Under the pieces are notes generated by a model. The model was not told the origin of the DNA and did not search any database. It worked only from the letters and a program-made list of their open reading frames with translations. Shown in pieces: positions 1 to 9,339 of a stretch of 64,000 bases of DNA. This DNA is from JANNNX01 sp031398745 (GTDB lineage Bacteria > Actinomycetota > Acidimicrobiia > Acidimicrobiales > CADCSY01): positions 1 to 64,000 of the forward strand of contig JANNNX010000050.1 of assembly GCA_031398745.1 (NCBI GenBank), written 5' to 3'. The position numbers and the translations under genes were made by a program. The first letter of the stretch is position 1; every line of letters starts with the position of its first letter.

Positions 1-752
1 TCGGGGCCCAGCACTGCTTCGACGCCGCCACCCGCCACGGCGCCCAGGTCGTCTTCCTCTCCACCAGCCGGGTCTACCCGGTGGCGACGATCGAGGGACT
101 GGCGTACGAGGAGACCGAGACCCGCTTCGAGCTGGCCGCCGACCAGACGGTGCCTGGCGTCGGGGCCGACGGTTTCAGCGAGGCCCTCCCCCTGGCCGGG
201 CGCCGGACCACCTACGGCGCCTCCAAGCTGGCGGCGGAGCTGCTGCTGGCCGAACTCGACGTGGCCTGGGTGGTCAACCGCTGCGGCGTGGTCGCCGGGC
301 CGTGGCAGATGGGCAAGGTCGACCAGGGGGTGTTCACCCACTGGCTCCTCAGCCACCTCTTCGAACGGCCGCTGCGCTATATCGGCTACGGGGGTGCCGG
401 CAAGCAGGTCCGCGACCTGCTCCACGTCGATGACCTGGTGGCCTTGGTCGACGAGCAGCTCTGCGATCCCGACCACTGGGCCGGCCAGGTGCAGAACGTG
501 GGCGGTGGGCGGGCCGGCAGCCTGTCGCTGCTCGAGACCACTGCGCTGTGCCGGGAGCTGACCGGCGTGTCCCTCGAGATCGGCTCCGAGCCCGACAACC
601 GTCCGGGCGACCTGCGGCTGTACCTGTCGGACTGCTCGACGTTGTTCGGGCGGACGGCATGGCGTCCCCAGCGGTCACCAGCTGACACGCTGGCCGACAT
701 CCACAAGTGGGTGGTCGACAACCGGGCGATGGTCGAGGCGACGCTGCGGTGA
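1..752 (+). CDS. NAD-dependent sugar-nucleotide epimerase/dehydratase, 5' partial
   Basis: The reading frame is open from base 3 and runs off the left edge, so the N-terminal dinucleotide-binding glycine motif is missing. About 249 residues remain. The segment shows FLSTSRVYP (the SDR catalytic Ser region), the YGASK catalytic Tyr/Lys motif, and KQVRDLLHVDDLV, typical of extended SDRs of the CDP-paratose/CDP-tyvelose 2-epimerase type. The expected product is a cytosolic enzyme making an activated deoxy sugar for the glycosyltransferases downstream. A GT2 gene begins 28 bp later on the same strand. The exact substrate cannot be read from the sequence; family confidence is high, specificity low. 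Confidence 0.85.
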   Translation, partial: GAQHCFDAATRHGAQVVFLSTSRVYPVATIEGLAYEETETRFELAADQTVPGVGADGFSEALPLAGRRTTYGASKLAAELLLAELDVAWVVNRCGVVAGPWQMGKVDQGVFTHWLLSHLFERPLRYIGYGGAGKQVRDLLHVDDLVALVDEQLCDPDHWAGQVQNVGGGRAGSLSLLETTALCRELTGVSLEIGSEPDNRPGDLRLYLSDCSTLFGRTAWRPQRSPADTLADIHKWVVDNRAMVEATLR

Positions 753-780
753 GCGCCCGAGGGGTGAGGAGGAACCTGCC

Positions 781-1590
781 ATGAAGCTGTCGGTCGTCAT
801 CCCCGCGCACAACGAGGAGGGATCGATCGAGGCGGTCGTTCGGGCCGTGTCCGAGCGGCTGGTCGCCGAGGAGATCGACCACGAGATCGTGGTGGTCGAC
901 GACCACTCCACCGACGCCACGGCCAAGGTGGTGGCCGAGCTCAGCGCGGCCGACGATCGCATCCGGTGCGTCGCCTCGCCGTTCGCGACCGGTGGCTTCG
1001 GCTACGCGGTGCGGACCGGCCTCGACGTCTTCACCGGCGATGCGGTGGCGATCATGATGGCCGACCTGTCGGACAGCCCCGACGACCTGGTCGCCTACCA
1101 CCGCCTGCTCGACGCCGGCTACGACTGCGCCTTCGGCTCCCGCTTCATGGCCGGTGGTCAGGTGCACGACTACCCCCGCCTCAAGCGGGTAGCCAACCGC
1201 ATAGTCAACTTCGGCATCCGCCTCCTGTTCGGCCACGGCTACGACGACACCACCAACGCCTTCAAGGCGTACCGCCGAGAGGTGATCGACACCGTCGGGC
1301 CGCTGGTGTCACCGCACTTCAACCTGACCGTCGAGATCCCCCTGAAGGCCGTGGTCCGGGGCCACAGCTACGCCATCACCCCCATCAGCTGGACCAACCG
1401 GACCAGCGGGGAGAGCAAGCTGCGGCTCAAGGAGATGGGCAGCCGCTACCTCTACATCGTCCTGATGGTGTTCCTCGAGCGCCACCTCAGCCGAGGCGAT
1501 TACCGCCGGATCGGCACCCCCTGGCCCCAGGCTCGGTGGCGCTCCGGGAGCCCCGCGGTGCGGGTCCGTCGGGAGGGGTCGAAGCCGTGA
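781..1590 (+). CDS. GT2 glycosyltransferase, polyprenyl-phosphate sugar transferase-like
   Basis: This 269-residue protein opens with SVVIPAHNEE and EIVVVDDHSTD, the nucleotide-binding strand of a GT-A fold. MADLSD stands at the DxD-like metal site and FGSRF follows, as in dolichol-phosphate mannosyltransferase-like (DPM1-type) GT2 enzymes. There is no C-terminal membrane pair, so it is probably a soluble or peripheral enzyme that loads a sugar onto a polyprenyl-phosphate carrier or an acceptor glycan. A GAGGAGG ribosome binding site lies 8 bases before the ATG. It sits between the epimerase and a methyltransferase in a plus-strand run. The sugar transferred is unknown. Confidence 0.85.
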   Translation: MKLSVVIPAHNEEGSIEAVVRAVSERLVAEEIDHEIVVVDDHSTDATAKVVAELSAADDRIRCVASPFATGGFGYAVRTGLDVFTGDAVAIMMADLSDSPDDLVAYHRLLDAGYDCAFGSRFMAGGQVHDYPRLKRVANRIVNFGIRLLFGHGYDDTTNAFKAYRREVIDTVGPLVSPHFNLTVEIPLKAVVRGHSYAITPISWTNRTSGESKLRLKEMGSRYLYIVLMVFLERHLSRGDYRRIGTPWPQARWRSGSPAVRVRREGSKP

Positions 1591-1642
1591 CCGCGAGCGA
1601 GGGAGACGTCACCGGGTGGTGCGACCTCGTCGGGCGGCACGT

Positions 1643-1648
1643 TACGGT
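1643..1648 (+). promoter_or_regulatory. Candidate -10 box for a leaderless methyltransferase mRNA
   Basis: TACGGT ends 6 bases before the GTG at 1655, the spacing expected if transcription starts on the start codon. No ribosome binding site precedes that GTG. No clear -35 hexamer is visible. Confidence 0.45.
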
Positions 1649-1654
1649 ACGGCA

Positions 1655-2689
1655 GTGACCGCCACCCTTCCGGGCCCGGAGAGCGAGCGTCCTCTCGACG
1701 ACCACGCGAGCGTCCAGGAGCGGTACGGCGAGGAGTACTACCGGCACCATTGCGCACGAGACCTGCCCTACGAACGGTCCGAGCACTGGCTCGAATTCTT
1801 CGGGCGGACGGCCGACGAGATCGTGGCCAGCATCGGTCCGAGAACCGTGCTCGACGTCGGTTGCGCCCACGGGTTCCTCGTCGAGCACCTGCGCGCTCGG
1901 GGCGTCGAGGCCTACGGGATCGACGTGTCCGAGTACGCCATCTCCCAAGTGCACCCCTCGGTCCAGCGGTGGTGCCAGGTCGGCTCGGTGTTCGAGCCAC
2001 TGCCCGAGGGCTTTCCCGAGCACTTCGACCTCGTCACCTGCATCGAGGTGGTGGAACACCTCGCCCCCGAACACGACAAGGACGCCATCCGTCGCCTGGC
2101 GGCGTGGGGAGACCGGGTCCTCTTCTCGTCGACGCCGGACGACTACACCGAGCCGACGCACCTCAACGTCCGACCCCAGGAGCACTGGACCTCCCTGTTC
2201 GCGGAGGCGGGGCAGCTGCGCGACTTCGACCTCGACGCGTCGTTCCTGACCGCCTGGGCCGTCGCCTACCGGCGTGAGGCCACCACGCCGGCTCGGCTCG
2301 TCGTCGCCTACGAACGGGCGCTGGCGCGCTCGCTGCGTGAGACCGCCGAGCTCCGCACCGCCCTGGCCGAGACCGAGCGCCGAGCCCTCGAGCTCCCGGT
2401 CGGCGACACCGCCGACCACCAGGCCCACCGCCAGCTTTGGCTCGACACCCTCGCGCTGCGCGACGAGGTGATCGGAGCCGAGGCAGCCAACGGTGTGCTC
2501 CGGGCCCGGGTGCTCGAGCTCGAGGCGAACCTCCTCGACGCGAACGCCTGGGCGCACGAGGCGCAGTCGGCCTTCGACGACGCCCAACACCTGTCGGAGC
2601 AGCTCCGGTCCTCCGAGACCTGGAAGATCGGGTCCCTCGCGCTGGCACCGGTGCGCGTCGCACGCCGCTTTACCCGACGTCGGTCATGA
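1655..2689 (+). CDS. Class I SAM methyltransferase with C-terminal coiled coil
   Basis: The N-terminal half has the SAM-binding motif TVLDVGCAHGF and CIEVVEHL (motif post-II), a UbiE/COQ5-like class I methyltransferase. From about residue 205 it becomes a Leu/Ala/Glu-rich coiled coil. It ends in a basic tail around SSETWKIGSL, a tail type common in surface-polysaccharide enzymes. I chose the GTG at 1655 (344 aa) over GTG 1616 because a TACGGT box precedes it by 6 bases and the extra residues are low-complexity Arg. Its stop overlaps the next gene's ATG (ATGA). It probably methylates a sugar residue of the glycan; the target is not determinable. Confidence 0.8.
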   Translation: MTATLPGPESERPLDDHASVQERYGEEYYRHHCARDLPYERSEHWLEFFGRTADEIVASIGPRTVLDVGCAHGFLVEHLRARGVEAYGIDVSEYAISQVHPSVQRWCQVGSVFEPLPEGFPEHFDLVTCIEVVEHLAPEHDKDAIRRLAAWGDRVLFSSTPDDYTEPTHLNVRPQEHWTSLFAEAGQLRDFDLDASFLTAWAVAYRREATTPARLVVAYERALARSLRETAELRTALAETERRALELPVGDTADHQAHRQLWLDTLALRDEVIGAEAANGVLRARVLELEANLLDANAWAHEAQSAFDDAQHLSEQLRSSETWKIGSLALAPVRVARRFTRRRS

Positions 2690-4305
2690 CCGCTCGGATC
2701 TCCGTCGTCACGCCGGTCTTCGACCCGCCGCTGGCGGTGCTGGAGGAGACCATTGCCTCGGTCCGGGCACAGACGTTCTCCGAGTGGGAGTGGTGCGTGG
2801 TCGACGACGCCTCGAAGGACGAGGCCGTGCGTGACCTCCTCCGTCGTGCCGCCGCCTCCGAGCCGCGGATTCGCCTCCACGAGCGCGAGCACAACGGCGG
2901 CATCGTCCAGGCCTCGAACACCGGGCTGGCCATGGCCACGGGCGAGATCGTCGTGCTCCTCGACCACGACGATCTGCTGGCGCCCCATGCCCTGGCAAGG
3001 GTGGCCGAGGCGTTCCGCGACCAGCCCGAGCTCGACTACCTGTACTCCGACGAGGCCTACCTCGACGAGGACGGTCGCTCGTTCTTCGTGTTCTGCAAAC
3101 CGGACTGGTCCCCGGAGCGCTTCCGGGCCCAGATGTACACCTGCCACCTCTCGGCGGCGCGTCGTTCCCTGGTCGAGGAGGTCGGGGGCTTCCGGGAGGG
3201 CTTCGATGGCTCCCAGGACTACGACCTCGTCCTGCGCCTGACGGAGCGGGCGCGGAGGATCGGCCACCTGCCCGAGGTGCTCTACAAGTGGCGCATGACG
3301 CCGGCATCGGTCCTGGGCAACGCCGAGGCCAAGCCCTACGCCTACGAGGCCGGGCGCCGAGCGCTCGAGGAGCATTGCCAGCGGGTCGGGATCGACGCGA
3401 CGGTGGAGCACCGTGCCATTCCCGGCACCTACCGGGTTCGCCGCCAGGTGCGCGACCAGGCGCTGGTCAGCATCATCATCCCGACCCGAGGGTCTTCCGG
3501 GAGGGTGTGGGGCGCCGAGCGCGTCTTCGTGACCGCGTGCGTCCGCTCGATCATCGAGCGGACGACCTACCGCCACTACGAGATCGTGATCGTCGCCGAC
3601 ACCAGCACCCCTCTGCAGGTGATCGCCGAGATCCGAGAGCTCTGCGGCGACCGTCTGCGCCTCGTGTGGTGGGACAAGCCGTTCAACTTCGCGTCGAAGG
3701 TCAACCTCGGCGCCTACGAGTCCTCGGGCCAACAGCTCCTGCTCCTGAACGACGACATCGAGGTCGTCAGTCCGGACTGGATCGAGGAGATGCTGGGACT
3801 GGTCCAGGAGCCCGACGTCGGGCTCGTCGGAGCGCGGCTGCTCCTGGCCGACGGTCGGCTCCAGCACGCCGGTCACGTCTACGACGGGGATCCGCACCAC
3901 ATCTTCTTCCACCGGGGCAGCCACGAGGCGGGCCCGGCGTCGCTGTTGCAGATCCCACGCGAGTGCAGCGGGGTCACCGCCGCCTGCCTGATGGTGTCCA
4001 AGACCGTCTACGAGGACGTCGGTGGGATGACGACCGGCCTCCCGTCGAACTTCAACGACGTCGATCTGTCGCTCAAGGTCCGAGCCAAGGGGCTTCGGGT
4101 GATCTGGACCCCCGACGCCACGCTGTACCACTTCGAGTCCCAGACGCGCGACAGCACCGTCGGTGCCGACGAGCTGGCGTTCCTTCGCAGCCGCTGGTCA
4201 GTCGCCATGTCGAATGACCCGTACTGGAACGAGGGACTGGTGAGCGGGCGCAACGACTGGCTCGTACGGCCGACACGGAGCGGCCTCATGGACCGAGTGG
4301 GTTGA
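2686..4305 (+). CDS. Glycosyltransferase with two GT2 domains
   Basis: This 539-residue protein holds two GT-A domains in tandem. The first (about 5-250) has SVVTPVFDPP, VVDDASKDE, and DHDD as the metal-binding motif. The second (about 260-539) has VSIIIPTRG, LLLNDDIEVV as DxD, and LQHAGH, like rhamnosyltransferases. Bifunctional GT2 proteins of this layout add two sugars or polymerise a repeat at the cytoplasmic face. The start is fixed by the 4-base ATGA overlap with the methyltransferase, and its own stop overlaps the next start (TTGA), so translation is probably coupled along the operon. Longer in-frame upstream starts would lie inside the methyltransferase gene. Confidence 0.88.
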   Translation: MTARISVVTPVFDPPLAVLEETIASVRAQTFSEWEWCVVDDASKDEAVRDLLRRAAASEPRIRLHEREHNGGIVQASNTGLAMATGEIVVLLDHDDLLAPHALARVAEAFRDQPELDYLYSDEAYLDEDGRSFFVFCKPDWSPERFRAQMYTCHLSAARRSLVEEVGGFREGFDGSQDYDLVLRLTERARRIGHLPEVLYKWRMTPASVLGNAEAKPYAYEAGRRALEEHCQRVGIDATVEHRAIPGTYRVRRQVRDQALVSIIIPTRGSSGRVWGAERVFVTACVRSIIERTTYRHYEIVIVADTSTPLQVIAEIRELCGDRLRLVWWDKPFNFASKVNLGAYESSGQQLLLLNDDIEVVSPDWIEEMLGLVQEPDVGLVGARLLLADGRLQHAGHVYDGDPHHIFFHRGSHEAGPASLLQIPRECSGVTAACLMVSKTVYEDVGGMTTGLPSNFNDVDLSLKVRAKGLRVIWTPDATLYHFESQTRDSTVGADELAFLRSRWSVAMSNDPYWNEGLVSGRNDWLVRPTRSGLMDRVG

Positions 4306-6191
4306 GCGACGGCACCTCGGTCCCCGAGGTCCACCCCACGGGCTGGTTGACCTCCGGACCGGCGACCACCGCCCTGGCCGTCATGGTCACGGTGGCGACC
4401 TGGTTCCCCGGGCTCTCCCTCCCGGCCGCCGGTCTGGACCCTTCGTGGCGGAGTGCCCTCGCGGTCGCCGCCACCCGCGACCTCGAGTGGGGACGCTCGA
4501 TCGTGTTCACCTACGGGCCCTGGGGGTACCTCGAGCGCCCCATCCTCTACTCCGGCTCCATCGCCCTCGCCGCCATCGGGTTCGCGCTCACGGTGCGACT
4601 CCTGCTCGCCTTCCTGCTCCTGCGAGCGCTCCAGCGACAGCTCCCCGTCACCGTCGCGGTGCTCGCCACCTGGGGGGTGCTGGCCATCGCCACCGCCGCC
4701 GTGAGCAGCGCCGACCTCCTCGTCGCGCCCGGCCTGATCGTCGGGCTGGGGAGCCTTCGGGCCCACGGGCGACGTCGGGACGTCCTACTCGTGCTCCTGG
4801 GCGTCATGGGCGGCGGGCAGCTCCTGATCAAGTTGACCGGGGGCCTGGTCCTCCTCGCGGTGAGCGCGGCCGTACTCGTCTTCGGTCGCGATCGGCGGCG
4901 GGCCGCGGCCTGGCTGGGCACTGCGCTGTTGGGCACGTTCCTCGTCGGCTGGATCGCGGCAGGTCAACCCCTGGGGGGGATCTGGCCCTATCTCCGCACC
5001 TCGATCCCGATCGCGTCGGGGTACTCGTCGGCCATGAACTTGGCCGACGAACGGGGGTCGGAGAACTGGTACGCGGTGGTCGCCACCGGTGTGTTCGCGG
5101 CCGGTGTCCTCTCGCTCGCCCGAGCCCAGCCAGGGACGACCAAGCGCCTCGGGATCGTTCTGCTGGCCAGTGGCTGGCTCTGGGTCGTGTTGCGGATGGG
5201 CTTCACCCGTCACGACGGCCATGACGTGATCTTCTTCGGCCTCGTGCTCGCCGCCTTCGCCGCCCTCCCCATGGTTCGGGGCTGGTCACCGGCGGGCCAC
5301 CTGACCGCGGTGGTGCTCCTCGCCGCGCTGTGCCTGTCGGCCATGGGCGACGTCCCCTCCAACCTGCTGGCGCCCATCAGTCGTGCCCAGACCCTGGTCG
5401 ACGACCTCAGCACCGTCTTGCGCAGCGACGAGCGGACGGCCCAGATCGACGAGGCCCGAGCCGCGATCCGGTCGGGTTCCGACGAATTGCCCACCGCCGT
5501 GCTCGACGCGCTCGGGGACCAGTCAGTGGCGATCGTGCCCGTGGAGAGCACGATCGCCTGGGCCTACCCGTCCCTCGACTGGGAGCCCCTGCCCGTCTTC
5601 CAGTCGTACTCGGCCTATACCAACGACCTCGACGACCTGAACGCCTCCTCCCTGTCGAGCGACACCGGACCCGATCGGATCCTCTACGAGGTCCTGGGCA
5701 TCGACGGCCGCTACAACTTCTTCGAGTCGCCCGACGCCGAGGTCGCCCGTCTGTGCCACTACCGAGAGCTGGTCACCTCGGGGCGCTGGCAGGTCCTCGA
5801 GCGGGGGCCGAACCGCTGCGCCCGCAGCCGGGAGCTCTCCGAGCAGCGGGTCGGCTCGGGTGACGAGATCTCGGTGCCCACCGCTCGACGCAACGAGATC
5901 GTCGTTGCCCACTTCTCGCTCTCCCAGCCCCTGGCCGCGAAGGTGCAGGGCCTCCTGCTCAAGCCCCCTCCGACCTACCTGGACACCACCACCACCGAGG
6001 ACGAGGTCCGGCGCTACCGCTTCGTGGCCGGCACCGCCGAAGCCGCGCATGTGATGAGCGTCCCGGACAACCTCGGCTACTCGGAGGCGTTCAGGCCGGA
6101 GTCGTTCTCCGATCTCGCCGTCACCGGTGGTGGGTGGAGCGACGGGGAAGGGTCCATCGTCGTCCGGTTCGAAGCCTTCGAGGTCCGATGA
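4302..6191 (+). CDS. Large polytopic membrane protein of the glycan cluster, function unknown
   Basis: The 629-residue product has about ten hydrophobic segments in the first 360 residues, then a mostly hydrophilic C-terminal half (about 365-629). An early loop carries FTYGPWGYL, a motif I recall from actinobacterial membrane proteins near polysaccharide genes. The position of that loop after the first helix resembles GT-C glycosyltransferases or polymerases, but I see no decisive catalytic signature. The TTG start overlaps the previous stop (TTGA). It is most likely a polymerase or a polyprenyl-sugar-dependent transferase acting at the outer face; this rests on context only. Confidence 0.7.
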   Translation: MSDGTSVPEVHPTGWLTSGPATTALAVMVTVATWFPGLSLPAAGLDPSWRSALAVAATRDLEWGRSIVFTYGPWGYLERPILYSGSIALAAIGFALTVRLLLAFLLLRALQRQLPVTVAVLATWGVLAIATAAVSSADLLVAPGLIVGLGSLRAHGRRRDVLLVLLGVMGGGQLLIKLTGGLVLLAVSAAVLVFGRDRRRAAAWLGTALLGTFLVGWIAAGQPLGGIWPYLRTSIPIASGYSSAMNLADERGSENWYAVVATGVFAAGVLSLARAQPGTTKRLGIVLLASGWLWVVLRMGFTRHDGHDVIFFGLVLAAFAALPMVRGWSPAGHLTAVVLLAALCLSAMGDVPSNLLAPISRAQTLVDDLSTVLRSDERTAQIDEARAAIRSGSDELPTAVLDALGDQSVAIVPVESTIAWAYPSLDWEPLPVFQSYSAYTNDLDDLNASSLSSDTGPDRILYEVLGIDGRYNFFESPDAEVARLCHYRELVTSGRWQVLERGPNRCARSRELSEQRVGSGDEISVPTARRNEIVVAHFSLSQPLAAKVQGLLLKPPPTYLDTTTTEDEVRRYRFVAGTAEAAHVMSVPDNLGYSEAFRPESFSDLAVTGGGWSDGEGSIVVRFEAFEVR

Positions 6192-6198
6192 GATCGTC

Positions 6199-7617
6199 GT
6201 GACCGCCGGTGGCGGGCCGCCGCGTCGCTCGACCGCCCCCCGGCCCGGGGCCCACCTCGCCCGCCGGCCTGGGGCCGCGTCCACCGCGGCGTCGGTCCAG
6301 GCCGCGCTCCGACAGCTCTACCCGGCTCCGCCGGCGCAGAACGGTCGCCGCCGCTGGGCGGACCTCGCGGCGGGCGTGGTGGCGTTCCTCGTGATCCTGG
6401 CGCGCGTGCCCTCGTCTCTGAGGGTGCCGTGGGCGGAGGACGCCGGCACCTTCCTGCTCCCGGCGCGCCACGACGGGTGCATCGGATCGCTGGGGGAGGC
6501 GTATGCCGGCTACCTGAACCTCGCGCCCCGCCTGGTGGCCTGCGGGGCGTCGGTCGTGCCCCTGGAGCATGCCGCGGCGGTGATCGCCGTGCTCGCCGCG
6601 CTCGGCCAAGCCGCGGTCGCGGTAATCATCTTCCGCAGCTCGGAGGCCTTGTTGCCCAGCCCCGTGGTGAGGGTCGGGATGACCGCCGCTCTCCTCCTCG
6701 GCGCGGTGGCGGGCGGTGAGGTGCTCGCCGTCGGCGCCAACCTCCAGTGGCTGCTCCTCGGCGGCACCTTCTGGGTGCTCCTCTGGCAGCCGGGCCGGGT
6801 CGGCATCGTGGTCGCGGTGGCGACGGCCGTGATCGCCACTCTGACCAGCGCCCTCGCCCTCCTGCTCGCTCCGCTCGCCCTCGTCCGACTCGTGGCGGTC
6901 CGTTCCTGGAGCCAGCGGGTGGTCGCCCTCGCCTTCGGTGTCGGCGCGGCCCTCCAGCTGGCGGCGGTTGCCAGCGCGTCACGGCCAGGGGTTGCCACCC
7001 ACCCCGGGATCGGCGATTTGGCGCTCGCCTACGCCACCAGGGTCGTGCTGGTGGGTCTGGTCGGGGTGTCCCAGGCCCGGACGGCACTCGCCCAGAGCGC
7101 GCCGCTCGCGATCGGCCTGGGGCTCGTGGTGGTAGTCCTGGCACTGACCTCCGCCTGGCGATGGCGTCCGACCCGTCACCTGGTGGTCCTGGCGTCGGTG
7201 TCGAGTGTCGGCACCTTCTTCTTCACCGCCGACCGGGCTTGGTCACCGGCGCTGGGCTACGAGACGGGGGCCTCGAGCCTCATGAACGGAAACCGGTACA
7301 TGGTGTTCCCGGCGTTCTTGGTGTGGGTGATCGTGGCGGCCGGCGTGCAGAGCGCTCTGCGTCCGACGCGACGACGGCGTCGCACCCGGCTGGTGGGCGC
7401 GACCTTGCTCGCCCTCGCCGCGATGTCGCTCGCCGTCGGGGGACTCACCGACGCTCGCATCGGCGAGGGGCCTCGGCGCTCGGTGCCGTCGTGGGCCACC
7501 CAGGTCCGCGCCGCTCGGCAGTTCTGCACCGGCCAGCCGGCGTCGACCTCGGTCGCCCTGGCCGGTGCCCCCGCGGGCTGGTCCAACACCCTGACCTGCG
7601 CCGACCTAGGACGATGA
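6199..7617 (+). CDS. Polytopic membrane protein, probable GT-C-like glycosyltransferase
   Basis: The 472-residue product has about ten hydrophobic helices. The first extracytoplasmic loop reads VPWAEDAGTFL, then AYAGYLNLAPRL. An acidic pair in that loop is where GT-C enzymes hold their catalytic Asp/Glu, so a polyprenyl-sugar-dependent transferase is plausible. I placed the start at GTG 6199, 7 bases after the preceding stop; the earlier GTG at 6127 would overlap the upstream gene by 65 bases. The gene ends 12 bases inside the convergent minus-strand gene. Function is inferred from topology and neighbours. Confidence 0.68.
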   Translation: MTAGGGPPRRSTAPRPGAHLARRPGAASTAASVQAALRQLYPAPPAQNGRRRWADLAAGVVAFLVILARVPSSLRVPWAEDAGTFLLPARHDGCIGSLGEAYAGYLNLAPRLVACGASVVPLEHAAAVIAVLAALGQAAVAVIIFRSSEALLPSPVVRVGMTAALLLGAVAGGEVLAVGANLQWLLLGGTFWVLLWQPGRVGIVVAVATAVIATLTSALALLLAPLALVRLVAVRSWSQRVVALAFGVGAALQLAAVASASRPGVATHPGIGDLALAYATRVVLVGLVGVSQARTALAQSAPLAIGLGLVVVVLALTSAWRWRPTRHLVVLASVSSVGTFFFTADRAWSPALGYETGASSLMNGNRYMVFPAFLVWVIVAAGVQSALRPTRRRRRTRLVGATLLALAAMSLAVGGLTDARIGEGPRRSVPSWATQVRAARQFCTGQPASTSVALAGAPAGWSNTLTCADLGR

Positions 7618-9312
7618 GGCCGACGCCGGCACCTGACCGCAGAGGACCACCGAGCCGCCGCCCGACCAGGCCACGACGACCTCGAGATCGCCACCGGCAA
7701 AGGTCACGACCGATTCGACGCCGCTGGCCAGCTCCAGCGCCCGAGGCTGGCTGCTGACGCCCTCCGAACGGACGGTGACGGTGAACCCCGTGACCGACGA
7801 CGAGGGTGTGATCGCCAGATCGCCTGGGGGTGCCAACACCACCTGGCCACCCTCCTGGGGGCCGGCGACGACGCGGACGCACCCGTCGTCGGCCGCCTCC
7901 CGCACCACGACCGGGTCGCTCACCGGGCTCCCCTGGGGCTGGACGGCCACGCCCACGGTCGCGGCGGCGTCGACCACCGCCTGCGGACCGACCGCATCGT
8001 CGGGAAGCCAGCCATCGTCACGGATCCGGACGAGATCGCCGATCGTGAGGTCGGGCCCCACCGACCCGATCGGCTGGATGCCCGAGGGCAGCCGCTCGAT
8101 GCCCTCCAGCGACGCCACCGCCAGCACGGTGTCCCGGGTGGTGCGGGACGTGTCCGCCTGATTGGCGGCCTGAGCCGCGAGTTCGGCGCCGTTGGCCACC
8201 GCCGCCCACAGCAGCACCGCGGCCACGGCCACCGGTCCGACCGGGCGGTGGGCGAGCAGCCATCGCAACAGTTGAGCGATGAACGGGAAGACGAGAACGG
8301 CGCCCACGTAGGCGTAGCGGGAGGAAGCGGCCTGGTCGATGCCCAACGACAGTCGGGCAAACCCCGTGGTGGCGTAGAAGAACACCGCTCCCAGCGCCAT
8401 CGCCGTCGGCACGCGCAGCATCGAGCGTTGGTCGGCCCGCATCACGGTCGCCACCGCCGCGACGGCGATCACCAGTGCGGCCGCGGCACCGGAGAGGTGG
8501 ACGGTGCTCTCGATCGCCCAGCCCAGACCGCGCCACACGTACTCCGGAAGCTGCATCAGCTCCCGGTTGGAGGCGTGAGGCAGGTCGAGCTCGCTGCGGT
8601 AGGCAACCCGCCACAGGCCGTGCATCGCCAGCAGGGGCACCACCGCCAGGGCGCACGCCCACCACCGCCGCCGCAGGGCGAGGTTCACACCGACGACGAC
8701 CACGAAGGTCAGCGCCACGCCGGAGCTGGCGACCCCGAGCGCACCGAGGAGCAGGCCGAGCACGTCACGACGGTCGATGCGGCCGTCGTGGTCGGATGCC
8801 AACAGGTGAGCCAAGCCGAACGCCACCGAAGCGACGAAGCCGATCTGGAAGGCGCTGATGAGGTTCTGGGAGCCCCGCCCGAAGAGGATGAAGGTGCAGG
8901 CCGCGGCCGTCGCCCAGAACGGCGACAGGCCGACCCGACGAAGCACGCCTCGCAACGCCACCACCACGCCCACGTGGAACAGGTTGGACACCGCGAGGTA
9001 GGCGACGTACTGACGCAGCCCCACCCGGGGAAGCAGCATCTGGAACATCAGGCCATCGAAGCTGTGCCAGTGCTCGTTGTGCGGGCGGAGCAGGTACTCG
9101 AGGTAGTCGGTCGAAAGGAGCGGGTAGCGGGGGCCGATGAAGGCCCATTCGTCGAGGAGGAACCACTGGTCTCGGCCCAGGATGAGCAGGAGCACGTAGC
9201 CGACGCACAGGGCGGCGACGAACCCGATACCGGGCCGACGGGGCGGGCCCAGACCCGCCCGGCGACGCTCGAGTCGGGTCTGTCCAGCCGGGAGGACTGT
9301 GGACGGCGTCAA
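7606..9312 (-). CDS. Polytopic membrane protein, GT-C-like; paralogue of the 13447-15312 gene
   Basis: The 568-residue protein has roughly ten membrane segments followed by a soluble C-terminal part (about 430-568). It shares DEW in the first loop, an HN-H pair, QNL with FQIGF, and ASSRY near the end of the membrane part with the protein at 13447-15312, so the two are paralogues. The DE pair in the first outer loop fits a GT-C catalytic loop. The only start before the first helix is the TTG at 9312. It falls in the loop of a perfect hairpin (9299-9322), so the start is uncertain. It overlaps the convergent gene by 12 bases. Confidence 0.7.
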   Translation of the reverse strand: MTPSTVLPAGQTRLERRRAGLGPPRRPGIGFVAALCVGYVLLLILGRDQWFLLDEWAFIGPRYPLLSTDYLEYLLRPHNEHWHSFDGLMFQMLLPRVGLRQYVAYLAVSNLFHVGVVVALRGVLRRVGLSPFWATAAACTFILFGRGSQNLISAFQIGFVASVAFGLAHLLASDHDGRIDRRDVLGLLLGALGVASSGVALTFVVVVGVNLALRRRWWACALAVVPLLAMHGLWRVAYRSELDLPHASNRELMQLPEYVWRGLGWAIESTVHLSGAAAALVIAVAAVATVMRADQRSMLRVPTAMALGAVFFYATTGFARLSLGIDQAASSRYAYVGAVLVFPFIAQLLRWLLAHRPVGPVAVAAVLLWAAVANGAELAAQAANQADTSRTTRDTVLAVASLEGIERLPSGIQPIGSVGPDLTIGDLVRIRDDGWLPDDAVGPQAVVDAAATVGVAVQPQGSPVSDPVVVREAADDGCVRVVAGPQEGGQVVLAPPGDLAITPSSSVTGFTVTVRSEGVSSQPRALELASGVESVVTFAGGDLEVVVAWSGGGSVVLCGQVPASASSS

Positions 9313-9322
9313 CGCCGTCCAC
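9299..9322 (-). terminator. Perfect 10-bp hairpin between methyltransferase and membrane protein genes
   Basis: The arms GTGGACGGCG and CGCCGTCCAC pair perfectly around the loop TCAA. On the minus strand it lies 18 bases after the methyltransferase stop and covers the TTG used as start of the next gene. There is no T-run after it. It could be a terminator or attenuator, or a structure that limits initiation. Confidence 0.45.
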
Positions 9323-9339
9323 TCACGCGAGAGCCCGCG

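Noticed and set aside
2308..4131. 607-aa open frame on the minus strand
   Set aside because: It runs antisense through the two-domain GT2 gene and encodes only Arg/Gly/Asp/His/Val-rich composition without motifs, a high-GC shadow frame.
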